A program made the translations under genes and the position numbers. Positions 1 through 12,721 of a stretch of 64,000 nt of DNA are shown piece by piece. The notes beneath the pieces are model-generated. The model made no database searches. It had not been told where the DNA came from and saw only the letters and a list, made by a program, of their open reading frames with translations. Every line of letters begins with the position of its first letter. The stretch's first letter is position 1. The stretch comes from Bipolaris cookei (lineage: Eukaryota; Ascomycota; Dothideomycetes; Pleosporales; Pleosporaceae), in contig NRSV01000061.1 in assembly GCA_002286855.1 (NCBI GenBank), forward strand, positions 62,001-126,000, read 5' to 3'.

Positions 1-1586
1 GTTGCTCCGACGCAGAACTGAGACGCACCACCACAGGCGACGCTCTGTTGAAGAATGATGTGTGCCGGAATGGTAGCCGTAGTGTGGCGAGTAACATATT
101 GCCATACTGTGAAAGCGACAAGGAGCACACCAAAGACGACGAGAAGAGCAATGATCCTTGGCGACGACCACGAGTATTCAGCGGCACCCCATTCCAATGC
201 GAGAAGCAGACAGGTGATTGATGGCAGAAAGAGCAGGGTACCAAGCGGGTCCAACTGTCGTACAATTTCTCCCCAACCCTTCAGCTTCGTCTTTTGCTCA
301 TCCAACTTGAGCATAAAAAATACAACCAAAATCGTAACGCCTCCGAGCGGCAGGTTGATCCAAAAGCACCATCTCCACGATGCCGAACTCTGGGTGAACG
401 CTCCACCGAGCAAGGGCCCAGCCACGGACGCAACGCCAAAGCACGCGCCAAAAAGACCTTGGAGCATCGGCCGCTTCTCGAGCGGAACAGTGTTGAGCAT
501 GATAAGAATTGCGCCCGTGAAAATGCCACTGCTTCCCAGGCCCGCAATAGCGCGCCCAACAATCAGCATCGTGCTGCTCGTCGCAGCGCCGCAAATGACG
601 CTGCCAATCTCAAACAAGAAAATGCCAGATAGAAAAACCGCTTTTGTCGAAAAGAAGGTGTAGACTCGTCCATAGAGCAAGATGAAACCGGCGGCCGTAA
701 GCATGTACGAACTGCCGTACCAGCCGATATCGTCTATGCTCTTGAAGTCATTTGTGATGGCGGGAATGGCGGGTCCAATGATAGTTCTGTCGAGGGCGAC
801 AAGGAAAATAGCAATATACAAAGAAAACATAATAATAGCCGTTTTGGCTTTTGAAGGATAGGCAGGCGCGGGCGGGGTGGTGCCTGCCATGTCGCTCTCA
901 AAAGTCGACCTCAAGTTGTCTGGTGTGTCGTCCATTGGATATCGAATGTTGCTCTTCGTACTCCGTCGCTTGTCGCGGGGATAGATACCAGACTCGTCCG
1001 GGTCGTCGTCGAATTTGACGCTGTTTGGTCGGGAGTAGCTTGAGCGTCCGGACGGATGGTGGGAGTCTAGTATGACGGGTACGTAGTAGCCTTCGCCAGA
1101 CTGAGGTGACAAAGGAGAGGATGGTAGAGGCGACGCTGGGGGTTTGGGGGTTTTTGGCATCTCGTCTCTTAGTCCCATTCCGTTTGCTAATATTCCTTCT
1201 AGTGCCAACAATGTGCTTTCGCGTAGATAGGGTCGGATCTCGCGGAGATCCTCGCGTAAGTTCGAAGGCGTGTATGATGTGGCGGTACCACGCGTCCGTG
1301 GGCGCGATCGTCTACTAAAAGGCCGGTCGGAACAATCTCGCTCTGTCAATTCTGAATATCTTGGTCCCCACTCGTGGGCTTGAATATGTGCTCTTGCAAA
1401 AGCCGTCTCACAGTTGTCGGAGAGATCGGCGATTAGACTTGCGATTAAATTCCGTTCATCGAGCGACATGACGCGTGACGATGCTGCATCCGTGAACGTA
1501 AACTCGCTTGATGTCCGGGCTGATACGGGGGCTGCCGAGCCAGGCCCCCTACGGAACAGCGGTACAATTGGTGGAAGCGCCGCCAT
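1..1586 (-). CDS. MFS multidrug/toxin efflux transporter (14-TM type), 3' end beyond left edge
   Basis: Open frame on the minus strand from ATG 1586 to base 1 (528 codons, no stop), so the C-terminal half is missing. From about residue 240 it reads as a DHA 14-spanner: first helix followed by the motif LDRTIIGPAIPAIT, then GWYGSSYMLTAA, GRAIAGLGSSG and the antiporter motif GPLLGG, all hallmarks of proton-coupled fungal drug and toxin exporters in the plasma or vacuolar membrane. What is odd is the N-terminus: roughly 217 residues, rich in Ser, Pro and Arg, precede an internal Met (base 935) where a normal-length family member would start. The extension keeps an open frame with coding-like composition and no obvious intron, so the far-upstream start is my choice; the internal Met is the alternative. 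No secondary-metabolite enzyme is visible on the inner side; what lies to the left is unknown. Confidence 0.85.
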   Translation of the reverse strand, partial: MAALPPIVPLFRRGPGSAAPVSARTSSEFTFTDAASSRVMSLDERNLIASLIADLSDNCETAFARAHIQAHEWGPRYSELTERDCSDRPFSRRSRPRTRGTATSYTPSNLREDLREIRPYLRESTLLALEGILANGMGLRDEMPKTPKPPASPLPSSPLSPQSGEGYYVPVILDSHHPSGRSSYSRPNSVKFDDDPDESGIYPRDKRRSTKSNIRYPMDDTPDNLRSTFESDMAGTTPPAPAYPSKAKTAIIMFSLYIAIFLVALDRTIIGPAIPAITNDFKSIDDIGWYGSSYMLTAAGFILLYGRVYTFFSTKAVFLSGIFLFEIGSVICGAATSSTMLIVGRAIAGLGSSGIFTGAILIMLNTVPLEKRPMLQGLFGACFGVASVAGPLLGGAFTQSSASWRWCFWINLPLGGVTILVVFFMLKLDEQKTKLKGWGEIVRQLDPLGTLLFLPSITCLLLALEWGAAEYSWSSPRIIALLVVFGVLLVAFTVWQYVTRHTTATIPAHIILQQSVACGGASQFCVGA

Positions 1587-4500
1587 TTGCCAGTGTCGAT
1601 ATTGATTCTTTCTTATCGGTTCTCGGTCAATGGGTGGGGGGTGGATGCGTTGGATGTGGCTGGCGCCGAAGCTCCGTGGATGCGGACCTCAGCTGTGGGC
1701 AACGCGTGCGTGTGCCTTGGGCGTACGTCTTGATATATGGACCAAGATTTGGATTCTATCAAGTCTTAAGGGATGAAGCACAGGAATGTGAGCATTCAAG
1801 TTTCATGGCATTGTGAAACTGAAATAAGAAGCAGGCGCACACTCCCGTCATCGTCCATGTTCCAAACCCCAAGGATGATTTCTGAGTCCGCAGCACACGA
1901 GGTGTACAAGGCGGAGGGCAGTAAGACGGCGAGTGTCACCGACGAATGCGATCATTCTCTCCTACACCACTCAGATCAGCCAAAAGCATCGGCATGCCGG
2001 TCCCAAAACCACCGATGTTCCACACCTTCACCTATGCGCCACACTCTTAGCCTTCCCGATCTGATGCATTTAGCTATACCTATGAATAGCTCCGCCATCA
2101 ATTCCTCATTATATCACTCATGAGTAGTTGTTAATTTGATTACCCTGCATATCTGCAATTCAGAGACATTCGTGTTCATGTAAGACTATGCGGAGTCAGC
2201 AGCGGGAATTGAACTGGGGAGCCGAGTGGCGCTGTCGATCATTTTGTACTTCCGAAACAGGATCCTGGGGACGTGAGCAGCCAAGTCATGCCTCTTTTTC
2301 GCTGGCACGATAGTCAGAGCAAGTGGAGCGACGCTGGATCATGTCTCGATGTTTTGGAATGGGGTTGGGTGGTGATGAAGGGAGTGGTCGTCACGGAGGA
2401 GGTTGATTAGCGTGCTGAGAACCGCAGTAAGCGGGACACATTCTTCGCCTGCCTAGACCGGAGTGTTTTGGGTTTATTTGTTTGTTGGGTTAGGAATGTG
2501 CTCTGAACATTCTAGAATTATAAGAGTTTGGGTTGAACACGTTGAGATCGTTACCTAGGAAATGCAGGTTGCATGTGAAAGATCGCAATTACACAAACGC
2601 TATCCATAAAGCATCACGTCCAGTAACTTTTGATAAAGTGGAGTAAAGAAGTTGTGGATTCTGTTGGGTGGGAGAAACCCACTATATACAGCGCTAGTCT
2701 ACATTGGGATTATGCCGTGCATAACTGATCCGCATAACTCACAACAGCTTTCTCTACAAGAGCGCCGACTCCAACTTCATCACATCTACCTGCTACGCCA
2801 GACTATTCTTCGACGTGAATCAGAAATGAGAAGTCATGTAGACAGGGTTCTCAGCACTACTGGAGCCTACATTCACGAAACGTATTCTTCACATGATTAA
2901 CATTAGTCTTCTGGTTACCACGCACATCAATGACCGTTGGATCCTCTTGACTTGGGCCGATTTCGGAACAACTATGACTAGACTGCCGTATCGTCCTCGA
3001 AGTTCCGGGTACTTACTTAGCTATCCAATGAAAAAGCATGATGTACACCAGCCCTAAAGTGTCACAAGAGTTCGCCCAAAAAGGCCTGGCCCAGAAAAAG
3101 CAAGCTGCTGAGACAAAAATACTTGGTGATATTGTCTGTGTACAATAGGGGTTGATGGCCCACGTCATGGCCGGTACATTGGCTGAACTGTCTGTGCCCA
3201 TGAAACGAGTACTTGGTGGTCGCGAGAGCACATGATGGAAAGGCGAGTTAGCTGTGACAATGGACAAGTGAAGATCAGGACTGGGGTTCATGCGGAGCCA
3301 TAGATTTTACGGTACGCTATGTGAGTAGACTCAACGGTTTGATCGAAAGCTGCATGTCCCTGCAAGCGGTAATGTGGAGATCGTGGGCCGTTGGAACGAG
3401 CATGCTTGACTGCGTCACTTTCCTCTTGGCACATAGAGTAACTTGGTCTTCGTCCAAGAAATGGTAAGAATGGTCGTGTTTGTGCATATAAGCATCCACA
3501 TGGTTGATACTGGAGACTATTGAATACGCACATTAGCTGTTTTCTTCAAATGTGAAGGCTGGCGTCTGTTTGATTATTAAATCAAAGAAATAACGTCCCA
3601 CACGTAAGATGCTGCCATATATCAAACACTTGACGGCAATTGTGATATATCCTCTCTTCTCTCTAGTTAATTTGAATATCTCACAAGTGGTGAGTGGGTG
3701 TAACATGTAAGGGATCATGGCATCTGCTTGTGGAGAAGACCAAGGTACACATACTCGGAATCAGCCAACCGGGTGTGAGAATATCGGGTTGGGCAGGGAG
3801 ATAAAGAAGCCATTTAGGGATTGAATAGATATCGCCTGTCATGGAATGGATGTCCATGATCTATAGTGAAAAGTCTCGTACTTGTAGTCCTCTAGCCCGC
3901 AATCAGTAAGCCCAGTGTTGTACGCAACCTTGTGCATCAAAACAACAGTGATTAGTTTTAAAGAATTCTCAAGCTACTAAAAAGAACGAATGTATCTATT
4001 TAAGTTGTAATATAAGTAATGTACGAAGTCTTCCTCGATCTCATCGACTTAAACAATCAATGTCTAATGTTTCGTGATAGCATACTTCTGGTTTCATTCA
4101 GGCACTCCAATGTGAAAATTTCAAGTGCTAAGGCAGTAGTATATATTTGTTAGCTATCTACCTGAACCATTGATTCAAAAAAAACTCATGTAAAATCTTA
4201 CATAATATACAGAGCTGAAGATCTGGTCGAAAACCAAAAGGAAAAATACCAGGCACTAACAAAACAATCTGCGTCACATCTCTTTCTGACGTGTTCGCAC
4301 TCGAATAACAAGAGTTTTTTTAGTTTTTTATATATATAAGTCAATTTAAAATGCTGCCTAGTTCCCGTGAGGGTCTATGAACAATATTTTTAGTTTTTTA
4401 GTTTTTCAAGAGAGTTTATCGAATTGGAGTGATAAAATAGCGCACAAGCTTTATACTGCTCGTCATTGCAGTTTGTTAGGGTTGTTAAGGACGGGTATTT

Positions 4501-5989
4501 ATTCATAGCATCGATCAAAACCTCGTATGGAACTGCACGTGTTGGACCTGTTTCGAAGTTGAAAGTCTACAAAAACTCTAGTGATGGGCTCTATACAAAA
4601 GTTTTGAGGAGAAACATTACGCTGATGATGGCTCGGATATGATTTTTGAAGAAAGGCCAAAACACAGACTGCGCACACCCTTCATTGATTATGAGCATCA
4701 ATTTCAACTGAGTGGCCCACCAGAATATTGTCCTTCCTACAATCACATGTGATACTAGAATATATTGCCTGTCATAAGCGTAAACTCACACTAGGCCAAC
4801 GATGCCGGCGAAGTCGAGTGCAAATACTCTCATGACACGTCGCCAGTGGACCTTCCTTGTTTTTGGCTTTCTGTTCCGCTCGGAATTTGTATCAGTTGCG
4901 TACAGCAGTATTGATATGTGTGATCCAAATACGTAGCACATACGTATAAGGCGTCTCGCTTCTAACCTCGCTACCGTGTCACGAATACAACATCGCCGAC
5001 GCCGATCACTCACATGCCCCTTCTCCACACCCCTCACTGCACCTCGCAGATCTCACTCACCCGCCCCTATACCTAGAAGTCAGCATTCTAAAATTGAGCA
5101 TCGCCAATCCATTTTGAGATAAATTTTCAGGCATACAGCCACGAGCCATCGATCTTCAGATCTACACTTGACCCAGAAATCATACTTTGGCAATACCCCA
5201 CTAGACCCCACCTTGAAAGCTGAATGTTACCACAGCCGTTGTGGACCTTTGCGGCCAGACTGACCTGGAATTGAAAATTTGCGTCGTTTTAATAGAATTG
5301 ATGGGTCGGCATATAGGCAATTGCATGATCACTGAAAAATCAGGTGTGGTCCATGTGCGAACATAAGTTCACCCTGCAACTGTCGCATTGCTTTTTTCTT
5401 GGCTACAACTATGATGTAGGGAGCTGATGATACGTGAGTGGTCTTACTTTATAGACTTTAGCCCCTTCACCAATGAAAAACTGCAGTTTGAGCTGAAAGA
5501 TGACATGTTTAAGAGAATTTTCGATAGAAGGGGGTTTGAACACTCGTGGTACACATATCGAGTGATATGGATGAAGCAAAGTATCAAATAAGGGATGTAC
5601 CGAAAGTGACAAGACACTTAGCAGCGGGACTGCAGAAACCTACCACTATATGTTCTGTAGATCAAAGACTTGCTCCAGACCGTTCGAGCCTGCAAGCAAA
5701 GAACGAATAGGGTCTTGCCGTAGGGAAATTTCGAAAGCTGTCGCTGCATCAAATAATGGACGATGCGGTCATATCCTGCTGCTGCGTCATATCTCTCGTC
5801 TCGGTGCGCAATCGTCATTCCAATGCTTCTATCGCTATTATCGATAATTAAAAGTCCAAAATGCGGCTTCCCAATTTCGCTGTAGCGATGGGCTCAATGA
5901 TCCTGTCCAAAATCATACAATTCACTCCTTGCACCTAGAAATAACCTCACCACAACAACTCAACCTCCAACTGAGGCTTAAAAAACGTC
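1587..5989. other. Gene-poor intergenic region (4.4 kb)
   Basis: No reading frame here shows a recognisable domain or convincing codon bias. Bases about 3900-4450 are AT-rich with short A/T runs such as repeated TAGTTTTTTA. The two ends should hold the promoters of the divergent MFS and aquaporin genes. Nothing else was identified. Confidence 0.6.
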
Positions 5990-7190
5990 ATGTACCTGAG
6001 AAACCTCCTCCCCTTCCACAAAAATGACATCCCACCATCCCAATCCCATCCTGGAGCCCCCAAAAATGAACCCAACAACTCTCACCCCCACGGTTCCCAC
6101 AGTAGGCACCACATAGAATCCATTACACACGGTCACAAGGGTGCCAGAGTTCGCACAACCCTCATCTCACACAACTGGCACAATCGCTCTGTAGCCGCAT
6201 TGGCAGAATTCGCAGGCACATTCATGTTCCTCTTCTTTGCCTTTGGCGGCACCAACGTCGCGAACAATAGTACCCAGGCCGACCGGCCAGATTCTAACAC
6301 GGATTCCGAAGAGATCCTTCAGATACCTGATACAAGCGTGTTGCTGTACATTAGTTTGGTGTTTGGATTCAGTTTGATGATCAATGTGTGGTGTTTTTTT
6401 AGAGTCAGTGGGGGACTATTTAATCCTGCTGTAAGTCTCCCCCCCTATTTCCCACACTGTACTCTCCAAACAAGTAAACATGATACTCGAAATTTTCTCA
6501 GCTGATGAATTTTATTTCGTTGCTGCAAAGGTAACACTGGGTCTCTACCTCATCGGTAGCGTGCCCCTTCCCCGGGCCATCATGTGCTTTATATCGCAAA
6601 TGCTTGCCGGCATTGCGGCTGCAGGCGTCGTCAATGCCATTATGCCAGGCCCCTTATCCGTAAGCACGACGCTGAGCGCGGGCATGTCTCCCGCTCGCGG
6701 TGTCTTCCTGGAAATGTTCCTAACCTCCTTACTTGTCTTCACCGTCTTCATGCTCGCCGCCGAAAAGCACAAGGCGACATTTCTCGCCCCCATCGGCATT
6801 GGTATGGCGCTCTTTGTCGCAGAAATGCTCGGCGTCTTTTTCACAGGCGGGAGTCTGAATCCAGCACGTAGCTTCGGACCTTGTGTCGTCACTCGCGATT
6901 TCCCTAGCTACCATTATATTTACTGGTTTGGGCCGATTATGGGATCGCTACTGGCGTGTGGGGTGTATAAGGTTGTCAAGGCTGTGGATTACGAGACTGT
7001 GAATCCTGGGCAGGACTTTGATGACCATGAGGCGGCGGCGTTTCAGTGTCCGGTTAATCCGCATAGTCGCGATCAGGTTCAGAGACCGATTGTCGCGAGG
7101 CCGCTTATGCGCCGGGGGACGCATGAGTCGGAGGAGTTCGAGGGGAAGGAGAATATTGAGAGGTTGGATACGAATGAGAGTCGGGTTTGA
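5990..7190 (+). CDS. Aquaporin (MIP family water channel)
   Basis: Two exons, 5990-6430 and 6531-7190, joined in phase 0 across a 100-bp GT-AG intron, give 366 residues. The protein has a hydrophilic, His-rich N-terminal tail of about 60 residues, then six membrane segments. Both pore loops carry NPA boxes: GGLFNPAVTL, which is split exactly by the intron, and GGSLNPARSFGP with the Arg of the selectivity filter. Two intact NPA boxes and the compact loops point to an orthodox aquaporin rather than a glycerol facilitator. The charged C-terminal tail of about 80 residues (Arg/Glu-rich) is cytoplasmic. Long N- and C-terminal tails are common in fungal aquaporins and may take part in gating. The intron choice is well supported because it restores the first NPA motif. 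Confidence 0.93.
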
Positions 7191-7802
7191 GAAGGGAGGT
7201 TTGCAAAATGGGATGTATTGGGAGATGTAAATAATAATTTGAGTCTGGTCTGGAATACGGCGAGCCCATAGGATACAGAAAAGTGTTCTTTTCCTGATGT
7301 ATCGCTGTGCACCTCCCAGTGTGGCTGCTGCCTGCGTGTCAGAAACCATGCCAATAAGTGCACTATAGGAACTGCAAATATGAAAGTAGACAGCAAGGAT
7401 GCTAGGATAACGAGACAAAAGTATACACCTGATATGAAGTCATTCTTCTTTCCATGTTTCTGCTTTACTCTTGGGAATCTTCAATTGCGAGAAGTAGAGG
7501 ATTTGTAGGTAATTTGGTGTTCGGGTTGGTTCATATATGTGCTAGCTATTATTTGCACACGCGCTTGCCGATGCCATCGCTGTAGTAAAGAAGCGGTCGT
7601 CCTGCCATATAACTTACTTCCATCACTATTCAGGATTCTAGTGGTGGTATAGAAGGCGAAATGTGATGATTGTCTTTCTCCTGACTATCTTGTACTTCTC
7701 CACGTCTCGGAAACAGAGAGCCCCAAGTATTTCCTCTTACCCCTTCCACCCCGTTGTGTCTCTTTTTTACCTCCGGTTTCAAAATTAATAATTTCATCGG
7801 CG
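7191..7802. other. Intergenic region 3' of the aquaporin gene
   Basis: Presumed 3' UTR of the aquaporin and upstream sequence of the small ORF at 7803. No domain-bearing frame seen. Confidence 0.5.
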
Positions 7803-7991
7803 ATGTCGCTTGGATCTGGATCTCTTCCGACTCCACTTCGCTCGTTCCGGTTCGACTATCCGCACCATTCGTCGCCTCTTCTCCATCTTTCGAACTTGGT
7901 CATTACAGCGCCGGGGCCGTTCCGCACGGTCATAAGCGCCACCATAGGGGTGGCGTCCATTGGTATAGTGGGGGTCAATCTCCTATTGTAA
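7803..7991 (+). CDS. Hypothetical small protein with C-terminal membrane segment
   Basis: A 62-residue frame that I do not recognise. It has a basic, aromatic N-terminal half and ends in one hydrophobic stretch (FRTVISATIGVASIGIVGV, residues about 41-59) followed by three leucines and the stop, the layout of a small tail-anchored or organelle inner-membrane protein. A GT dinucleotide overlaps the stop region, so a following exon cannot be excluded. It sits between the aquaporin and the convergent RTT106 gene. Support is only the shape of the peptide and a reasonable start context. Confidence 0.35.
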   Translation: MSLGSGSLPTPLRSFRFDYPHHSSPLLHLSNLVITAPGPFRTVISATIGVASIGIVGVNLLL

Positions 7992-8607
7992 ATGTTAAGC
8001 GAGACGGAGAGAAAGGGGGCGATTTGGAGGAAGTAGGGAAGTTGTACGTTGATGATAGGTAGACATATCGCTAGAAGGCAAGCTATGAAGAAAAGGCTCA
8101 TCTTAACCCGTTCGTTTTGATTTGAAGATCGGTGAGATACAAATTGGTAGGGGTTTCGTGAACTTAGAAAATCAACAAGAATTGTATGTAGACTGTGTTG
8201 GTAACAGTGTATTGGTAGTCCAGAGGATGTTGTAAGGGTGGATTCATGTCTCGCTGTCCGAACGATAAGCCACAGTTCATGGGGAGAAGAGTGCGGCTGT
8301 CATCGACAGGCAATCTGGGTGGTATGACGGGCAGTAACTCATGTCGTGGAAGGTATGGTAGTGCGCACCCGATAGCTAGGTCACTGGCGTCACTTCCTGG
8401 TAAATCCATTTCGAACACGTAGGACACACATCAATCAAGTCGTGAAGAGATCTGGCATCTGAGCATAGGGGTAAGCGCATAGCCAGAAAATCCCATTCAA
8501 ACAGGGTTTTGCCGAAGATAAGGAAAAGCATCATGTGGATAGGCAGTTTATGCATGCTGAAGGAGAAAAGGCGATCCTGGGTATTCATACCAAGTTCCAG
8601 ATAATAA
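7992..8607. other. Intergenic region before the RTT106 stop
   Basis: No convincing coding signal; presumably the 3' UTR of the minus-strand RTT106 gene. Confidence 0.5.
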
Positions 8608-10095
8608 CTAATGTTGCATCTCATCATGGTCCACCTCGCCAGGCTCAATCTCTGCAGTATCACCCTCTTCATACCCCTCACCTTCTTCCTCGTCCTCACT
8701 GTCCGATCCTGATCCTTCGCTCTCGCCCTCACTCCCTGGGTCAAAGTCGTCGTCCTCTTCTTCATCGTCTTCCTGTTCCTGCAACTCCCTCTCCGCCTTT
8801 TGTAGCTCGCTCTCCTCTTCTGCCGCAGCTCCTTCAGCCTCAGCGCTATTGGCGGCGTCCTTTTTACCGCCAACCTTGTTCACATTGAGCTTCTTAGCAC
8901 GTCGGTCGGCTGCTAAACTAGCATCCTGAAGACCGTGCTTCTGCACATATTCATTTATGCCGGCAAAGTCTGCTTGGTCGAGCATACCGAATTCGATATC
9001 ACCGGTGGGTGTGGTGATGACGAGATTGAACGTGTTGCGAAGGACGGCGGTGTAGGATATGCTGGTTATGGCGGCGAAGTCGAAGAAGGCAAGGGGCTTT
9101 TTAAAGCCGTTGAGAATACCCACAGAGGTGAAGAACAGATAACCTAACATGTGTCAATAGGTGTGTAACGTGCGGAAATAACGGGTAACAGTATCGCACC
9201 TTCTTTACTTCCTCGGTGTGCCTTTACATGGTATGCCTTCTCGCCCTTTCTGTGGCTCTCCGGGATAGCGCTCGCGAATTCATCTGGAGCGGGAAAGACG
9301 ACATGCTTTCCTGTGCCTGCTTGTATCAGGCAGTAGTGTATTGCGTCAGCCATTGCAGTTGGCCCTCGATCCTCGCCTTCTACAATGTTCTTTCCGGTAG
9401 CTTCCTCAAACGTCCACACGATTGGCTCTGGCGGTGAAGCTTTTAGCTCTTCGGGTACGGGGGCGACACCGTCTCCATGTACTGGTATAATGACAAAGTT
9501 GTGTTGCTTCTTCGCCTTTTCAGGAATAGGCAGGCAGAAAACTTGATCAACATCTTTCCATGCAATTGCAAACTCGACGTTTCCGTTCGCACCAATCGCC
9601 CTTATGCCACCGTCCTTCTTGTCCAGTAACTCGAGGGTGAATTTCTTGCGCTGCGGTATCGAGAAGCTGACACCAGCGTATGTCTTGAATGCCGGGGTTG
9701 CAGCACTTGTGAGGCTGCCTCCAGTTGCGCATGGAGCTTTCTGCGCACCATTGCTCTCCTCAATCTTGCGCTTCTTAGTCGCTGGTTCAGCGGCAAGTTG
9801 CGAGGTTTGATTGAGGATATATGTTGAGATGTCGCGAAATAATGTACTTTGTGCTGGATATTGATCTACCTCGTATGTTCAATTGCAATCCAATGCATTC
9901 TTTGAAAATAAGCATACCTATGGCGGCGTATACGCGCTTCCGGAGCTCGTGATTACTAGCAAAAGCGAGATCGATTTCTTGGGTATGCGGCGCACGTGTC
10001 GGTACCGAAGCCCGTGCCGGTTCTGGCACTGGCGCAGAGGCTTGTACAGGCACGACAGGCGCTGATGGGCGGTTGTTGAGTGCTGTGAAAGCCAT
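8608..10095 (-). CDS. RTT106: Histone chaperone Rtt106
   Basis: Three exons (10095-9918, 9865-9200, 9143-8608) with introns of 52 and 56 bp give 459 residues, the usual length. Rtt106 binds newly made H3-H4 acetylated on H3K56 and delivers it to chromatin in replication-coupled assembly and silencing. The N-terminal block with SNHELRKRVYAAIDQYP matches the family's dimerisation region; two PH-like domains follow (about residues 95-380), the second marked by AYHVKAHRGSKEGYLFFTS and DFAAITSISYTAVLRNTFNL. The last 75 residues are an acidic tail (Glu/Asp/Ser repeats) typical of histone chaperones. Both introns are fixed by frame continuity through conserved sequence: the first acceptor must be the AG after GAGGT, because the nearer one breaks the frame. 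Convergent with the genes on its left. Confidence 0.92.
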
Positions 10096-11441
10096 AGTGG
10101 GTGTTGAGGATTATTGTTGTTGATAAAAGGACGTGTAAACGCGTCGTTGGTTTCTCGCGACTTGCACGCAATTAGCGCTCGGCTGTCTACTACATGTGAC
10201 ATCACCCATCTAATTCACGTTCAGCCTAACATCTGACCGACATGATTCGGCTTCACAGTGCAACAGCTGCGGGACGCGGTCTATTATGTACCTATCTAGC
10301 ATGATACTTCTCATGTGCAGATCAATGAGCTTTACTTTGTACAGCTGCAACTCTGTGTGCACCCCACCCGGCACACCTAACGGACATGACAAATTCTCCA
10401 ATCACACAGCTCTCGCACATGTAGATATTAACAATGTTTATGATCTTACGTGTATGTACGCCTTCTGAGTTGTAACAAAGCATAAGGATACATTTCGCTA
10501 CAAGAAATTGAAGCGGGATCGATCGAGAAGCGATACAACACCCTGGCCAAACATCCTCCTCACCGATCTGATTTGTAGCAGAACCTGAGGCATGATTCAG
10601 CATTGGCATTATGCTTAACATTGTCGTTACATGGCAACAAGAGCCCAGCCTCAGAATGTGTGCAGCCATTGTCCAAGCGCGTGTCATTCTCAAATAATTA
10701 ACAGCCAACATCCACGAGGCACGGTGGTATTATCAATTATTGCATCCCAATTCATATGAGACGCGGGGTACATATCCAATCTTATGCGGAGTAATAAAAA
10801 GAGGTGCTGCCAAAATGCTTCGCATTTCAATCCCATCTGTCTCTGCCTAGTGTATGGATACAAAAATAAATACGCATTTAGCTTAATTGCCTGTGTTATT
10901 GCGACGTGAGAGAACCATCGTGGGTTCAGTCTAGGGACAATGCACGTTGCGCATCTCACACACTTGTTGTCACGAACCTCCGAAACAGCCAATACAAAAC
11001 CACAACAAGCGTTTGACACCTGTCATTGCATTACCAAGTACACAAAAATTGCCGGATGCATGCCAGATCATTCAGGCAACACCTTGACAGAAGCCTCAGA
11101 CCAGCCATATGCTGGCATAGCAGCATTGACAACTAAGCTCGAGCAGAGGGCAATGATAGGATTAGGTACGGCCCGGGTGCCTGACGTGGCGTTTGTGTTG
11201 TTCTGTTTGTCAGATGGATTTTGGATAATATCTAACTTGACCGTGTCGCATGCCGTGTCCCGAGTCGTCCCAATCTTTCATTCTTTTTATTCTGCAGTAC
11301 CCGATTGGTAGCCGACTGATGTTTACATAGCCGCCACACGGCAAGACTTGCTTCAAACTTCTTTACAGAAGTGAACCATAACAACCGGACCGACCAAACG
11401 TAGACCTTAGGGGTTTACCTTTAACGAGTTAAGATCAGAAA
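10096..11441. other. Divergent intergenic region between RTT106 and the four-TM gene
   Basis: About 1.3 kb holding the promoters of two divergently transcribed genes. Open frames here have no recognisable content. Confidence 0.55.
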
Positions 11442-12397
11442 ATGGCCGACACAAAGAAGTCTAAACTCAGTCTGCCACCATTAATCGCCAAAGTCCAGTC
11501 TCTACTCCGTCGGAAACAAGATGACTCGCCCATGTTCAACCACCCATTCGACACAAACTCATGTCCACATCACCGGATAGCACGAAAATCCTATGGAGCC
11601 TCTCTCCTCGCTCTCTTCATCACAGCCATGCTCGTCATGACGCTCAAAGCAATCACATATAGCTTCGTCGAAGACAATCGCATGACTGGCTTCGTTTTCG
11701 ACCCAGACACAACCAGCAGCACAAACAGAAACATCATTATGGCCGCCTTACCCAGGATGCTCCACACTCTACCAACCAAACTCTCCATCATAATCGCAGC
11801 TATCAGCCTCGCCCTCGCAACAGGCCACTTAGCCCTCGTAATCATCGACTGGAAGAGCGGAAAAAGAGTACGTCACCAACACTTCCCCCAAAAATCACAT
11901 CGAAAAATAGCTAACATTCTCATAAGACAGAATCCCACGCCTTCCGCCGCAACACAATGTTCATCCACATCATCAATGCCATCCTCGTCCTCTTCGCCCT
12001 CGTCGCAATCTACACCACCCACATAAACTCCTCTCGCTACCGGCCCACTTACATATCCGAACTTACCTCCAACACCACCTCTACCACCCCAACCATCGCC
12101 AGCCCTTCCGACCCCGTCTTCCGCTATGACCGCGGCACCTTCGATCTCGAAACTTGGGCGTGCGCACTCAAAGGTGTCGAAGGCGCGGGTATGGTTCGCG
12201 ACGACTATGCCAAGCAGTGTGCGATTGAGACGGCGGGACGGGCGGTTATGGTGCCGTTTCTTGTTGCGGCGTGGGTTGTTGCTGGGGTGAGTGTTTGGGG
12301 GTTTGTAGGGGGTGGGAGGAGGGGGCCGGATGGGGAGAGAATGAGTACGGATGAGGTGGGGGTGGAGATGGGGAAGCTGAATGCGACGGATGAGTAG
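11442..12397 (+). CDS. Four-transmembrane protein of unknown function
   Basis: Two exons (11442-11867, 11927-12397; 59-bp intron, phase 0) give 298 residues. Four hydrophobic segments are visible: near residues 50-72, 108-132, 153-173 and 245-268. A basic cytosolic N-terminus and a loop with NTTSTTP-type potential glycosylation sites between helices 3 and 4 suggest a four-spanner with cytosolic ends, the topology of MARVEL/SUR7-like fungal plasma-membrane proteins. I see no diagnostic Cys or WGLW motif, so the family is not assigned. The acceptor at CATAAG is chosen because it restores the frame into a conserved-looking stretch (TESHAFRRNTMF); the next AG three bases further would break it. 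Confidence 0.8.
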
Positions 12398-12721
12398 TTG
12401 GGATTTGGGTTGGGGAGTTTCTTGCATTGCGTGAGTTTTTGAGGAAATTTAGCGGGGCGCTGGGCGCTGGGAAATGGTCAATGGGCAATGGTCAATGGTT
12501 GATCACGTACATGTGGGTTAGGATAGAGTAATTGTTAATGATTTTCCATTTCTCTACTTCTACTATGCACGATGGACTTGGGGTAGACCATGTGCTATGC
12601 TAAACGCTACTCTCTTTGCACCGAGAAAGTCAGAACTACATGATATTTCCCCGTCTTAGTGTACTTCATACTACATATTCATGAAATTGAATCCCATGAC
12701 TGCCGAAATCGAACCCTGCGT
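12398..12721. other. Intergenic region with short direct repeats
   Basis: Presumed convergent 3' ends. Near 12465-12500 there are small direct repeats of GCGCTGG and ATGGTCAATG. No gene seen. Confidence 0.5.

Noticed and set aside
2190..2250. tRNA-like GGAATTGAACTGG segment
   Set aside because: No complementary T-stem or acceptor stem; only the loop-like bases match.
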